From Portulaca oleracea (lineage: Eukaryota; Streptophyta; Magnoliopsida; Caryophyllales; Portulacaceae), in assembly GCA_029582165.1 (NCBI GenBank), contig CM055889.1, positions 16,710,341 to 16,774,340 on the forward strand: a stretch of 64,000 nucleotides of DNA. Direction: 5' to 3'. Shown here in pieces: positions 45,201 to 60,200 of the stretch. The notes beneath the pieces were generated by a model, which had not been told where the DNA came from, did no database searches, and saw nothing but the letters and a program-made list of their open reading frames with translations. A program made the position numbers and the translations under genes. Each line of letters starts with the position of its first letter. Within the stretch, counting starts at the first letter, position 1.

Positions 45201-48200
45201 GTCTCAGCGTTAACCAATTTAACCTACCTATTTATTGGACACTACCTCACTCAGCAGTAAGCATAATTAATAAAGAAGTTTCATATAGTGAACAACTAAT
45301 GCGTTGGACAGTCATCAAAAGCAACTTGAGGAGGAACTCCAACAAATAACGCATGTAAATTTGCCTCTCACTAATTGGATAAACAAGGGACTAATAATAA
45401 CTTTTAGCCACAATGGCAGTATGATTGAATAAATGGGCTGTTGTGGTACATATCCGGTAGCACAGGGTGAATACTCACGCAAATTCAAAACTTTTCTGAT
45501 GTGGATGTTTTGCCACAGAACAACCACATGTTGAATACGTGGGCCATTTACACTTAGGGAGATGAGGATGAAGTCAATTATTCACTTACAAGGGCTCGTG
45601 AAATCAGAAACGTCATGACAACAGGAAGGTCTTTTGTCCGTAGTACATCAGCTGCTGAGTGCAGTGCTAGTGCCACTCCTTGTCTGCCCAGCCACCCAGC
45701 ATCAACACTCCCCTCCGAGCCAGCATCACGTATGTACAACGAAAACAGGGTTGCTAGAGATTCCTGCTTACGGGGAGAAAAAAAAATAGTAAAGACAAGG
45801 CTAATGCTAATTGCCCCATCAAAAACATGAACCACAATTACCTGTATAGTGTCTGGGCATTCATCCAATGCAGCTGCTAATGCTTCTGCTGCAGCCACAC
45901 GCACGTTATAGTTAACATGCGAAAGGGCCTTATAAAGACCCGAAAAGTCAGTTCCAAAATCAAATCCATAGCGATCCCACAAATCTTCGGCAGCTTCAGC
46001 AACAGACTGCAAAAATTAATGAGCATTGAAGTGAATGGTGTAAAGAGTCAACAAAACAAGAATGGAAAGCTCACCCGGTGAACATATATAAAATACACCA
46101 CTTCAGTCTAAATTGCTTTTTTCTTCATCTTCTTTTCAATCGCAACATATGGTATTCGCGGAGCAAGCCAAGATAATGGTATTGACGAAACAAAAATTCT
46201 GTATTACATATATGTATCTAACAAGTTTCAATACACGTAATTAGATAGGTACTACTGTAACCCCCATTTGTGAATCACATTGTCCAATACATTACCGAAA
46301 AAGGAAGAATAAACTAAATGGATACAATAGTACAAGTTTCTAAGGTCTAAGGTAAGACAATGCAGGGTATTATGACATTCAAACGAGGAGTCCACAACTA
46401 ATCTTATTTCCAGAAAGTGAGGTATTCTTACTACTCCATATATGAACAATAGTATTTTCACTTATGAAGCCAAACACCTCAATTCACCTAGGTGCATCCA
46501 TGACACCTACTTAGGCACCAAATGAAGCAATATTTTCAATCCTTTTTAAAATGTTGCCATGAGCTTATCAATGCAGAACTTAAATTAACATATATAAATG
46601 GTTCACTTCACATATCAGTTCACCTATTCCCGTGAAATGCTAATTGGATTAGTTCTAAGTATACTGCAACCTAAATATAAATAGTTCACTTCACACCGTC
46701 TATGAAAAAGTCCTATTGTAAGCTTTCTCTCATCATTGCTCAAAAGAACCTTTGTTCCCATAGAAAGAAAAAGAGAAGTACTGACCACTTAATGAAAGCT
46801 CATGATCATGAAAGACAGTAACTAAATTGTAACAAATATGATATATCAGTTGGGAAGCAGACCTTGTCAGGATCATGCAAAGCCATCCAAATACTTGTAG
46901 CCACTTCAACATTCTCACTAAGACGCCGACCAGAGACAGCAGGAATGCATTTGACAGCATTAAGGCAGGCCATTCTTACATGAACATCTTTTGCATACAC
47001 TCCATACAGAGCCTGCGCATACCAATCCTAATATAAGGAACAAACCAACAGAATTAGAAATCGAAATTATTATAGCAGAACTTTAGCACATACAGCTGCA
47101 ATTTCTTCTGGCTTCAAGCCCAAACACAACTCATTCAAAGCTGATCCAATGGCTGCTTGATATGCCGGAATCACACCAAGGACATGATAGAGTACCTATA
47201 GTTAAACACATCTAAAGGTAAGAACAATGTGGAAAATCTAAACAGTTATGCAGACAATCAAGTAATATGGCATATCACTAAGCTGACACGTAACTGATAG
47301 CATTCTTAGCCTGGGAAGCGGCAATATTGGATCAGTATGCAGATAGATGACTTGGAGCACCTCGCCATGCACAGGTGTTTTCTTTGATGACAAAAGAATC
47401 CGCTCCATAATCTGCAAACCAGCATTGACAATTACAATGTGAACAACCAAGAATGTTCTATGATCTCATCTGCAAACATGCAAAACCTACCGGAAAGACA
47501 AATATGAAGGTATCCACAGGAAGTTGACCAGCTTTGCATGATATAGCTAATGCATTTACTACACGCTGGAAAACACTAGGATGTGGTTTGTCGTTAGTGT
47601 CCCCACTATCAACTGCAGAAATGAGATCTAAAATAACACTGCTCTCCTCTATCCTTATTAAGCGTAGAGCAGTAGCGATATCCAGTGCCCATTTGTTGAG
47701 GGGAGGAGCAATACATCTAGAAAGCTTCACCAAGGCCTCATAAGCAGCATCACCCACAATTGGCGACTCAATAAGTGGGTCAACAAACTTTACCTGACAG
47801 TTGAAGATCAAGAGATGAATTAGCATAACCGCAATGTAGAACATAAGCATCAAGGGGAATAACAAGAGTTCCCTAATGAAGCTTATTTGCTTCATGTGTC
47901 CGAAGAATACAGAACAAAATGCCCATATCTGAACAGTAAAAGTTCTTCGTACTTTGACGATAAGCAAAATGGGTAACAGAGGAATAACCCATGAATACAT
48001 AATATCAAACAGTGAATCAGCTAGAATAAACCCAAATCCACTTCCCTCAGACAATAAATAAGAGAAAGGAACAGAGAAACATATCACCCCTAATAAAGCT
48101 ATTAAGGAACAACTCACAGAACACAAGAATGGAAGCTAATAAACTCTTGTAGGCATTAATAATAACCCTTAGCATTATGTAAAGTAATTATGAAGCTTAG

Positions 48201-51200
48201 ATAGGAACCATGGAACAGAGTTGACTGTGCGCGAAAATAGGATTAGCAACTGCCATCTCCCCAAGAGCTCTCAAAATTATGGAAAGGTTCCTCTGTATAG
48301 CCTTGACTTTCCCTCGCACAGCAGCCTCCTCCCGAAGAAGTAGCTCACGCGCCTCTTCTTTAGCCGTCTTTCCTTTGTCTACAGAAATTTGATGTGTCAC
48401 AGAGAAAAGGAAAAATCAATACAACACAGAAACATTTACAAAACACAATAAGGTAGAAGCATTTCAAAGAGGACATACCAGTCTTTTTTGCTGTTTTTCC
48501 GATATCCTTCTTCCCTGCACCACCTGTTTCTTTACGGGAAGAATCTCTTCGACCAGAATAGTTAGACTTCACATGTTCCTGAAAAAGACGTCCATAAGAA
48601 CAAATACATTGAATGAAATCAAATATCAGTCAAAGTTGAGGCATGATGATCCACCTTGTTCCCTTGCTCATCAGAGTCTCTGGAAGCAACATATACACCA
48701 ACTTCACTGGAAAGCATACCTTCCGGAGTGTCAAAAATCTAGCACCGGATAAGTACATGAAAAATTGAAAAGTATTAGCTACGACAAACAGCATTAAAGA
48801 ACTGAAAGACGAAATTCTATTGCGTCGATGGGGTAACAATCATTTAATGTGGCAACAGATATCTGGAGTACATGGAAAAATAAAAGATTAGCCAGTACAC
48901 ATTGGATTAAAGGCAGAGATGAAATTATATTGCTTTGATGGGGGTAAACCAATCATTTAATGTGGCAGCAGTATGTGTCCCAGATATCATCCCGCCATAC
49001 TACTACACCTATAATATCTAAGAGAGGAAAGAGTGTCCTTTTACTGGTAATACTTCATGTTCAATTGCCGCTTCTTCTAACAAATAACCAAAGAAAACTT
49101 AGGGAGAGGACATAAAGTACAAAAATAACCGGCCAAGGAAATCAATTTCAAGTTCACAACAGCCCTGGACAAAAATCCTACAGGTATTCATATCTTGGGA
49201 GCTTACAATGTAAAATGATTCCTTAAACTTAAAGATAACATTAAGAGCATCATACAATAGATACGGACAGCAGGTAACAAATCACAACGGAAAAGTAAAA
49301 TCAACATTCACCTGAATATCATTCTGGGAAAGAGCATCATGTGTGTAACGGTCTGGAAGACTGTTCAAATGCTGGAATGTGATACATTACACAGAATGAG
49401 CTCAAGGAAAGCAACATTATGCAAAAACCCCAGGGGGGAGGGGGGAGGGGAGGGGGGTTGGCATCATTTAACAGTGTACTGGATATAACCTTTTCAAACT
49501 CCATATATGTATCATTCGGCACTACAGTCATCAGCGTGGACAATGAATATATAGCAGCCTGCTGTTCAAGAGGATTAGCGCTCAACAATCCTTTAGTTCC
49601 CATGATATCCTGCCAGCAAACCAAATTATTTACGTCTTCATGAAAGGACAGAGAGAAGGTGATGGTGAAGCATAAGTACAGACTAAAGTAAAATCTGTCA
49701 AGAAGGATTCAGAAAGCAACGCAAGTATTTTCAGATATGAAGATTGTAGATAGTGTTCAGAAAAAATCTCCACAAAGAAAAAATTCATGTGAGGATCAAA
49801 ACATTCAATGGAAGGTAAGCATCCTCTCAGGAAGTCTCACAACTTTCAGGAAGATTATTGATATTTTCCCTTTCAGGATGGTAACCTAATTCTTCAATGC
49901 TTTCTCAGGATGTCTCTCTACAATCACCCCGTCCCCTTCTCCCTCACATGCACATACACAGAGACACAGCCACCACCGCCATCACTGCCTAATGGCATTC
50001 CCACCACCAACTGATTCCACCACTTCACGTTGTCCACCACAAATATTAACCAATTCCAAGATCTCAACTTTTCAGTTCTCACCCCTCCAAATCACAACCA
50101 TCTCCTTTCACCCTCTCATTTCCAGCCAATCCACAACTTCTGATAAGCCTCACTATGCTTACTTCCAGCTAGGATTTTCCGATCACCATTCTATTGCCAG
50201 AAACCAGACAAAGACCATACCATTGACACTTTTTTCTGCAATCAAATCTGACAAACACCAGCTCTTGTGCCAACAGCATCTGCTGTTTCCCACCAGTGCC
50301 TTTGCTAGCCCATCCAATTAGCCCTGCTTTCTCTCCTTCCTCTATGTTTTGTACAAGAACGACAGAGGAGGAGAAAGAAAATAGTCTCCTTTTGAATAAG
50401 GTCAACTACGAATAAAGCCACTTCAGCATTGACTTGTACCAGTACAGAACTGAAAATCCTATCTATTTTGCACTCTATCAAACATGGGAAAATACAAGTC
50501 AAAAACCATTTACGTATGGATTACAGAAAACATCACTTACCTGCAAACTATTTCAACCCAATCAAAGACATCCATACTTCAGAAGTCAATATTTCCCATG
50601 AAATAAGGCCAAACTACAACATCAATGCCTCGCTTGACTGTCCTCTGAGTCTCATTTGCCAAAGTGTTTGCCCCTTCTGTAAACGGGTGTCACTCCTTGG
50701 TGTCCGATTAATATGTTTTTTTATTACTCATTGGAAAAAGTCATATTAACAATGGAATCAGTAAGCGGTAGGGACACCATTTGCTAGCATTCACAAGACT
50801 TGAAAGCCTAAGACAAGAGGTTCAGTGTTTAAAACTTGTTCATCACCAAAAAAAAAAAAAAAAAAAAAACACACACACCCACAATAGAATAGAGTACATC
50901 TGATTCTTTTGCAAACTACGGATCATATAAACCACCTTCCCACCCACCCCCTATTATACCAAAACTGAGAGAAAATTTGCGACTTTGATGGAGCCTCATA
51001 AGCATTGGGCGAATTATTTTAAACATAACAATAGGCATTACATTACCTCACAAATTTTCCTGGCATCACCAGCAATTATGTCCAGCACATCAAAACCCTG
51101 AGTCTGCAAACATCTTGATATCCTCTGAATTGAATGGCAAAAGGGAAAGAAAAAACGACTTCAGCTTTTTAATGACAGTGTCTAGGAGATAAAATGTGAA

Positions 51201-54200
51201 CATCTGAAACAAAACTAGTCAAGATACTGCAAAATCTCACATTATCCACATCAAACAGAAATACCCCGTAATTGAAAAACATTAAAATGCCTAATACACC
51301 AGGTATCACACCCAAAAGAAAAAGTAAAAACAAAATGTAACATCAAGGGTATCCACATTGTCTGGAGCTTCATGATTCCAGAATTGGGTTATTCTCAGTA
51401 TGTAGTGAACCTAAGTCTCTGCATGACAATTTTATTTGGGGATCTCTTAGGGTTTATGGTGCAAATGATGGCAGCTTATAATCAGAAAATCACTTATTCA
51501 CAAACTCCACGAGGGGTTATCCCCTTAAACCAAACTGTGGATATAATTGCATGTCATGCTTCAAATCTTTTATGATTAAATCAATATTTCTAGGGTGAAA
51601 GGGAGAGAGGGGCATACAACAATGATGGAACGACTAGAATAACTGACACATTTACCATTTGTCTACTTGAAAGTAAAGAAAAATGAAGTCAAGTTAAACC
51701 AACCCTATTTTCCCATTGTATGTATTCTCCAAGGAGACACTAGCAGTCCAGCGGTCGAAGTGTAGCTATTCCCCGGCTGCGGTTCTTCTAGAAACTAACC
51801 ATTATGGATCGAATTTTGTTGTGGACTTTTGATGTTGAAATGGCTTTTCAGAAATGCCCCTTAATTCCTTATTATCACTCTTTCAAACACAGCCAATTCA
51901 TTCACTTTGCCTATCTTTATTCTTACCATCAACATAAATTCCTTTGGATTTTTTATTCAATTCACTTTTCTATTCTTGTTTTTGATCTGAAGTGAAGAAG
52001 AAAGAACAAAAATTCCTGATGACCCAAAAGTAGAGAGGCTTGACGAAATTGTCTTTCAAGTGCTAAATGAACCAAATTCCACACACCATGAACCTGACCT
52101 TTCTTCATCCTTCTCCTCTAAACCACCAACACATCCTTCACACTACTGGCTTGAACCCATCAACAAAATAACAAGGTTCCAAAGCGGAAAATCCGTGAAA
52201 AAAGGACAACATAGCCACCTGTCTTAGCATTGGGTGTTTTGGGTGGGGGGAAGACAAAGCTTGTCACAGTTTCTATTAGAAACTAACAAGGCCACATGAT
52301 GATTCTCACACTAATTTCCTAGGAGCTTATGCTTGATTATATTATTTTTGAAAAACCCACCTTCCCATCACATTGTTTGTGTGGCTGCATACCTTCACCT
52401 AACTCAAAGAATCTAAATCAATATGGAATTGACCTTGCCCACAAGAGTAGAAAACGGAAATGCCCAATCACTTAGGATACATGGCGCAGAGTAGGTAGTG
52501 TAGCATGGCATATCTAGAGTGGGATAATCACAATGAATGCATGATGCATCAGAAGCAAGATTTCAAAAAATAACCGCAATGGCAACCAACCAAACAGAAC
52601 TTACCCGCCATACTCCATCCTTCTTCCCAGTGCCTACCAAAGCTGGATGATGAGAAGTAAATATAACACGACCGCATGTATTTGGAGCAGCTGCAACAGC
52701 TGCAGATGATATAACCACCAAACCCTTCACCATTATCTCTACAGGCGGAAGAATAGCAACTGGAGCTTCCACGGCATTTTCAGCCTCACTGCAGTACAGC
52801 AAAACCTTCTGCTCAATAACATGCTCCCAAAGACAATTTTAGTTTCAAGAATGAGGACACCGAGCAAGTACAACAAAACGATATGTAAGTTCCAGCTAAG
52901 CCCAAATACTCGGACAATATCAACTAACAGCTCCACGGTTATGAAGAGGCAAACGAATACCATCACTACAATTACCACCAAATGCTTCAACAGTATCACC
53001 AGCAAAGCATTAGTGAGAGGCAAAGGAAGCACAATTGCATTCACAAGCATAATAACATGGAAGAATAATAAACTGTATGAATAAGCAGTTGCCACAGGAA
53101 ATGCAACAACCATAGGATTGCTTTCTCGGAAACAAACAATGATTATATTAGTAAATATGAATAATAGCATGAAGGGATGGACGCACACAGCATCCTACAA
53201 AAAAGACTATGCACATCCAAAATGCAAACTGTATACAAAGTTAGCCACATCATAAGCAGAATAGCCAAAAATTCCCCTTATCCTGAAAATAGAGCCCTTG
53301 CATGTGTGAATCAAAATACCGATTAAAAGAAGGGCACAATAATTAACTTGGCTAGTACAAAATGCTCCCCAATGAACAACAGAACATTGCCAGCATAAAA
53401 TTCTATGGTCAATAAGTTTACATTTTTCTAACAGGATAATGTTGTGCGCAATAGAAGAATATTTTCCAGAACAATAGAACATTTTCCTTTATTGGAAATT
53501 TGACGAACATAATTTATATTTGAAAAAGTAGGATTGTTTTACGAACAATAGAGCACCACTAACACATTTATTCTGTGAAGTGTGGCCTATGGCTTATGGT
53601 TCCATAAACTGAAAGTTAACTTTTTGCCAATTATAGAACGTCTTTTTCAGAGCTTTATGAAATAAATATACAAATTCGGAATTTGAACAATCCCCTCTTT
53701 TGGAGTTTACATGCTCCCTCCTTCACATTTTATCTATCACTTAGTAAACGATTCAGTCTCCAATATCCATCTTTGACTCAATTTCTCACATAATATCTTA
53801 TTAAAAATTTACAATATTATACATTTATGATAGTATTTTTCATTAATCATTACAAATCTAATGATAGTACTTTTGTACGATAGAACATTGTCTATGCTGA
53901 GATCGTCAATGTTTAGTGACTCGTAGGACAAGATAATAGAAAAAATGGGAAGGAAGTAGTACCTTTTAGCATGTCATCAATATTTATTATATAAAAAAAA
54001 TAAATAGCCCCCCCCCCCCAAAAAAAATGTAAATTAAACCTAAAACCTATACATAATTGTAATTTATAAACTAAACTAAAGTCAGCTAAAGTGACATTCA
54101 TTAAAGGGCTAGAAAATGAAACACATCAACCATCCCCAGCTCCACTCACTTTGTTGTCTTACTCAGCCAACAACCATGGCTACCTTCTTCAGACCACCGC

Positions 54201-57200
54201 ACCGACGAGCAAAGTAGTTGCCCGCGAGGAATGTGAAGGTTTTTGGGCCACATGAGACCAAAATCTTAACTGACTCAGAACCAGAACCCATGATAATAAC
54301 ATTAGTCACACTAACCTAAACAAAAGTAACATTTACAGCAAACAAAAACTAAAAGACCATACCTTGACTTCAATACAAGAGTTTGTGATACAGCAGAAAG
54401 GAAGGACGTGAATTCATTCAAAAGTGCTTCTGATGCCTGGGGAACAACTTCCACAATTCTCTTTGTAGCATCATAAGCTGCTTTACGAATTTGCCATGAT
54501 GGATGGCAGACTAGATAGATCAATAACTGCATTACATTTATAGCAATCAGCACAACAGTTACAAAAACCAAAAAAGGCTTAACTAGAAACAAGCTTGCTT
54601 ACCAGAAATATTTGTGGGAGAGAGAAAGCCTCCAAAACCCTGCAGAATTTTAAGAAAAAAATCATAAATAATTACTCCATTATAACATAAGCAGATTCAC
54701 AGGCATTTAAAGCCTATAAACAATTAAACAACAATAAACAAGTAATAGATTATAGGAAACATCAAAGACAGGCTTAACAAAACTTAACCTTCTGGTATGG
54801 TCAACCAGCATCACATTGAGGAGATCGACGCAAGCTAGACAATCTTCACAAGATAATTTTAACACCTTCACGCACAGAAACAAAATATTGAGAACGAACA
54901 ACAGCCAGTTGTCCAAATACACACTATAAACAACATAATTTATGCAAATTAAACTGGACAAGAACAAGATAGGTTTATCCACACATTACTATATACTATA
55001 ACACAGATCCATATATCAAGCAGCTAACATAAAGCTAATATGCCATGCAGCAGGCCTACACATAAAATTTGGAAACATAAAGAAACCAATGCCCCTCTAT
55101 TCATAATTAATAACTTTACTCTTCCATTTCACTCATGTCCTTTTTCATGAAAGAGATAACAGGTCCAAACTCCAACCAAACTACAGAGATACCACGTGCC
55201 AGCAGCATGGAAGGGCAATATGTATGCAGCTTTACCCCAGAATTTCATTCTAGGAGCAACATATTCTGGAGACAGGGCTAAACAACACTGGATTCAAGGA
55301 GATAGCATTACCAAATTGTGGCACAAGGTGGCTAGTTGTAGCCAAAAGTTCAATGCCATTCGTACTATTGAGGTGAATGGCCAGTTCCATGCTGAGTACT
55401 CTTCTATTAAAGATCTAATTCTTCAGTTCTATGAGCACCTATATAGTAAGGATGAACCACCTTGACCTTTTTCACAGGACATTGGTTACAATTTCATTAG
55501 CCCAGAAGCGGCTTTGGATCACGAAAAAGAGTTCCCAGATGAGGAAGTTTGGAATGCAAACAATGACTTAGGCAATAATCAAGCTCCGGGCAGGATGACT
55601 TCAACATAGCTTTTATCCCGAATTGTTGGAGTTCCCTCAAGGGAGAGATGATGGGTTTCTTTGTTGAATTTCATTGGCATGGAGTCTTCGGAAAAAGCCT
55701 TAATGCCACTTCCATCAGCTTGACAACTAAAATATTGGGGTCCGATAGCATAAAGAATTTTAACCCATTAGCTTAGTGTGAAGTGTGTATGCTCTTGCTA
55801 ATGTTCTTGCATCAAGAATTAGATCCATCATTGATCGTAATTCAAGGTATAGAATATTTCCAATAATTTATGCAATCAGGTATTCTATGCAAGCTGGATA
55901 CTTAGAAGTGAAAAGGCCTTCGATTATGTTTGTTAGAACTTCCCTATGGCAATGGCTATTCTTAAAAAAACGGCTTTCCAAGTAAGTTGAGGAATTGGGC
56001 GTACTTTTGCATTTCTACTGTGTACTTTTTCGTTTTAATCAATGTGAAGCCTCTAATTTTTTTTTCCGAGAACAAGAGGGCCTTGCTAAGGTGACCCTCA
56101 TTCTCTTTTGTCATTTATTTTGATGATGGAAATATTCAATAGACACCTGCAGGCAATTGAGGTGGCCTCTAAGATTTACCCTAATTTGATGATTTCTCAC
56201 CTTGTCCTTGCTTACGACGCAAACTTTTTGTACGCAAAATGAGAATAATCTTGGTTACTTGAGATACATCCGTTTTTATCTGAGGCTATGTTTGGCCTCA
56301 AAGTGAACCTAATCACTCCCATCAGTGAGGTCTCTGACACTCACCTCATAGCCCATTTGTTCGGCTCCGGGATTGGCCTACTTCTTACCTTGGCCTCCCT
56401 CTTGGTGTAAATTTTTAAACACTGTTGTTTGGGATCCTATAGTGGAATGGTGCAAGAAGCAATTAGCAAGGCGGAATCAAAACGACTGTCCCAAGGTGGC
56501 AGGCTCACTTTGTGAAATACTACTTTATGGAGTCTTCCCACTTACTTTATGTCTTTGTTCATATTCCAGCAAGCCTAGCGAATTGAGAGAAGAAAGTCCA
56601 ACCATGTCGCTCTTGCTCTCTTTGCTGCGGAGACGCAGTCCCTTCCCCCCCCCCCCCCCCCCTCATATAGTGGTTGCACATACACTCTTAATGGTTTTCC
56701 TATTTTAACAATTCGATCTCAACTCCCTCTATGAAACTATATGGTTTTCCTTTTCACTATCATCCTTGCTTCTCTCTATGCAAGTGTGGTTTTTGTTCAT
56801 GTCACTGTAGCCATGGCTGGCAACTAGATTTAGCCAAGTCCAAGTCTGATGCTCCATCATCAGGTTTAACAAACTAATAACCACAGGCTTCCAGTACATG
56901 CTGCTGGTTATACCAACAGTCTCCAGTTTAACCAGTGTTTGACATGCTCGAACTATAAACAGGTTGAAGGGTCTCTCCAGAACAACCCTTCACCAGTCCT
57001 GAGTTGGACAAAACAGTCCAGTTCTCATAACATTGCTGGTGATGAAGTGAACAATTTGCCACACAGATTATGTGTGTCTCAGCACATCATTGTATGCTTA
57101 TGCTCATTTTAGTGACGGATTTTGCTAGTCTTTCCAAAAATTAGTTGTTATCATTCAATAACAAACTGAAACAAAATTTCACATGTACCAGGCTCTAGTA

Positions 57201-60200
57201 GTTGCCATACAGGCCCATACTGCAGAGCTGAACTTATCCTTGTGTATTGGGTCTACTAAGTATGCCTCTTCTGAGGACGTGGAGATCCTCCACATTAACT
57301 TGACACATGATCTATTTCACAAAAAAGGGTCCTTTTTGAGTAATCTTTGTCATGGGGTAAAACAGCAGCGATTAAACCATATTCAAAACTCAAACAGTCA
57401 TTTACTTGTACATTAAGAACTCTTGAGGTAAGATAACTGAAGCACATACTGTTAATTAATCATTTAGAATGTACTACTCTGGAGGGGGGGTATACCATGG
57501 AAACAGGAACCAATGATGGCTCGTTTTGAGCTACTAAAGACCAGATCTTCTCACTTGCAACAGCCTCCTCTGTAAAAAAAATTAAAAAAAAATAAAATAA
57601 AAAAAATTAACAAATAAGGAAAAAAAAAACCTTTAGAACATATGAAATTCCAAATAACAGAGTGTGACACAAACAGCAAATCTTTTTGTATAGCAAAAAG
57701 ATATATATTAATAAACAGAAAAGAAAAGGAGTTGATGCTGAGCTAACACCATACAAAGTTATGTAACAGCCATAAGACAAACTTTCCACGAAATCAACCA
57801 CATCAAAAGAGGAAGAGCTAAACTTCCCATTTACGCAAAAGAAAAGAAACAACAGAAAACACCAAATCATTTAGGATTACCTGCTTTGATGTCAACAGCA
57901 GCAATCCTTGCAACCAATAGTAATGCATAAACACTATCCATACGCTGAATGGATTTAGTGAATCCTGTTTTCACTATCTGAATAAGGGGGGCCAGCAAAG
58001 ATGACACCTGAAATACAAGGGGAAAATTTAAGATTTTTTTTTTATACGTAATCAACATAATGCATTACATAGACACCAAAGGGGTGTCAGTGTCACCCAT
58101 GTACACAGGAAGATTACGAGATCCAGTGAAAGAACTACTGAGAGGACTAAATATTCAAGCCACAAAATAGGAAGAATTTGGTAGTCTACACATCACCTGT
58201 AAAGTGGCATCAGAATTATTGCATATCGCCCTCAGGCATCGAAGATGACCTCTTCTAAGAGCTTCCTTCTCTTTCAGTCCAGAAGAAGAAAAGGACACCA
58301 CATTTGGTTGGACAGAATCCGCAAACCGTGATGCCCAAGAAGAAAGCGCCGACAAGATCGCAAGCTTTACCTCCTCATTTCCTGGAAAAGCATACCCAGC
58401 AAGATAAGGAATGAAGTCCCTCACCAAAAGAAAACAAAAAAAAAAAGGATGGGAGAAAAAGAAAGACAGATAGGTACATGGATTATATTGCAGCAAGTAA
58501 AGAACCAAACTATAGGTTATCAGAATTTCAGAATTTCCATAATGAAGTATTCTTTATCAATGATTGACCTTATATAACATGAGAAGAAAGGGGCCAATAT
58601 AGAAAATAGAAAAACTAGCAAGGGAAGAATAACAATAGGCGGTGCATATTCAACAATAACAGTTGGATTCAAAGAAGGATTTTTGGATCATAATATACCC
58701 ATTTTTTGGGGTATTGGATCGTAATATACCCACCTTTATTATTGGATACTAATATACCAACCTTTATACCTAGGTGATTTTAATGTACTTACCATGCCTT
58801 GAACCGGTTTCAAGGATGATTTAAGTGAGCTTGTATTGGTTCCTTATGGGTCTCGGGAAGTTTCCACCGCCTACCACATTATCCTTGAGACTAGTTCACC
58901 ACCAATTAAGTTATGGTAAGTACATTAAAATCACCTAGGTATAAAAGTCGGTATATTAGTATCCAATAGTAAAGGTGCGTATATTACGATCCAATACCCC
59001 AAAAGGTGGGTATATTACGATCCAAAAATCCTTCAAAGAAAGCATCCAACAAAACTCTATGCATATCCAATATGCACACTATCCCCAAAAGCATCCAAGA
59101 AAAGGCTATGCATATCCAATATGCTAACTATCCACAAAATCTACTAGATCAAGGGAAGAATAACAAAAATACCAGGATTTTTGAGGACATGGGTGGAACG
59201 CTTAAGCTTGGTTTGGTTCTTAGAAAATAAAATGGAAAGGATATTTTTAAAAATTGACTTATTTTTTTCATTTCTCTTCAAGAAAATGGGAAGAATGGGT
59301 GGTAGGCAGAAAATATCAAGGAAAATTTTGGTTGATTTAATCAACAATATTTTCCTTCCAAATTTGAGAGGAAAGTTTAGAAAATATAGTAGCCTAAATA
59401 GGAGGAATGATGGGAGAGGGAGAAAATGAACTGACGGACTCCAGGAAAATAATGAACTTTTTATACTAGATTAGTGAGAAGAGGGACAAAATTTTCTTTA
59501 CATCTTATTTTCCAAGAAAGAATGGAGCATCAAGGATTTCCAACTTTAATTTTTGAGAACATTGTGAAATTGTGTCAAGGTTTTCATCATGGTAAAGAGC
59601 TGACTATTTTGGATTTGGTGGATAATGATTATTGTAGAGAGGTTAAGAGGTTAAGGCCTTAGATTACATGTCAAAAAAAAAAAAAAAAAAGGTTCCCTTC
59701 AATCTATAGCGTGTTATTTTGGATGTCCCTCTTTGAACAAAACCTAGGATAACAAGGGTATACAGGTTACATTATTTCATGTTTAAAAAGTATGCATTTA
59801 ACTGAAGATGTCCCTTGCCCGCCTATTAACATAAACAGTCATAAATATATTTATCAAGTATACTGTACATGTGGTTTCCCAGACCTTGGCGAAAGTAGGA
59901 CCCACACTGGGAGGAGTTGTACCATATACTGGCACGGGTCATGGATTTTCAACTAATATTTTAAAAAGGTCAATTCCAGGCTGATCCTTTCTCGACTGGA
60001 TTAATTTTGACATAAACATGAAAACAACCCAACCAAGGGCCTAATTGTGAGCCAGACACCCTCACTTTAAACAGTTATATGACATGTATGTAATTTTTTT
60101 TTCTTTTGGATAGAAAAAAAAAAGAAATAGGATAATAGGATATGCTCAACTAGCACCATGCAAAGAAAACAAACTGTCCACATTACATGTATGTATATAT

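Noticed and set aside
49992..50321. 109-codon open frame on the plus strand, rich in Pro, Ser and Thr
   Set aside because: It lies within a GCN1 intron, antisense to the gene, is low-complexity, has no domain, and has no splice or promoter support.
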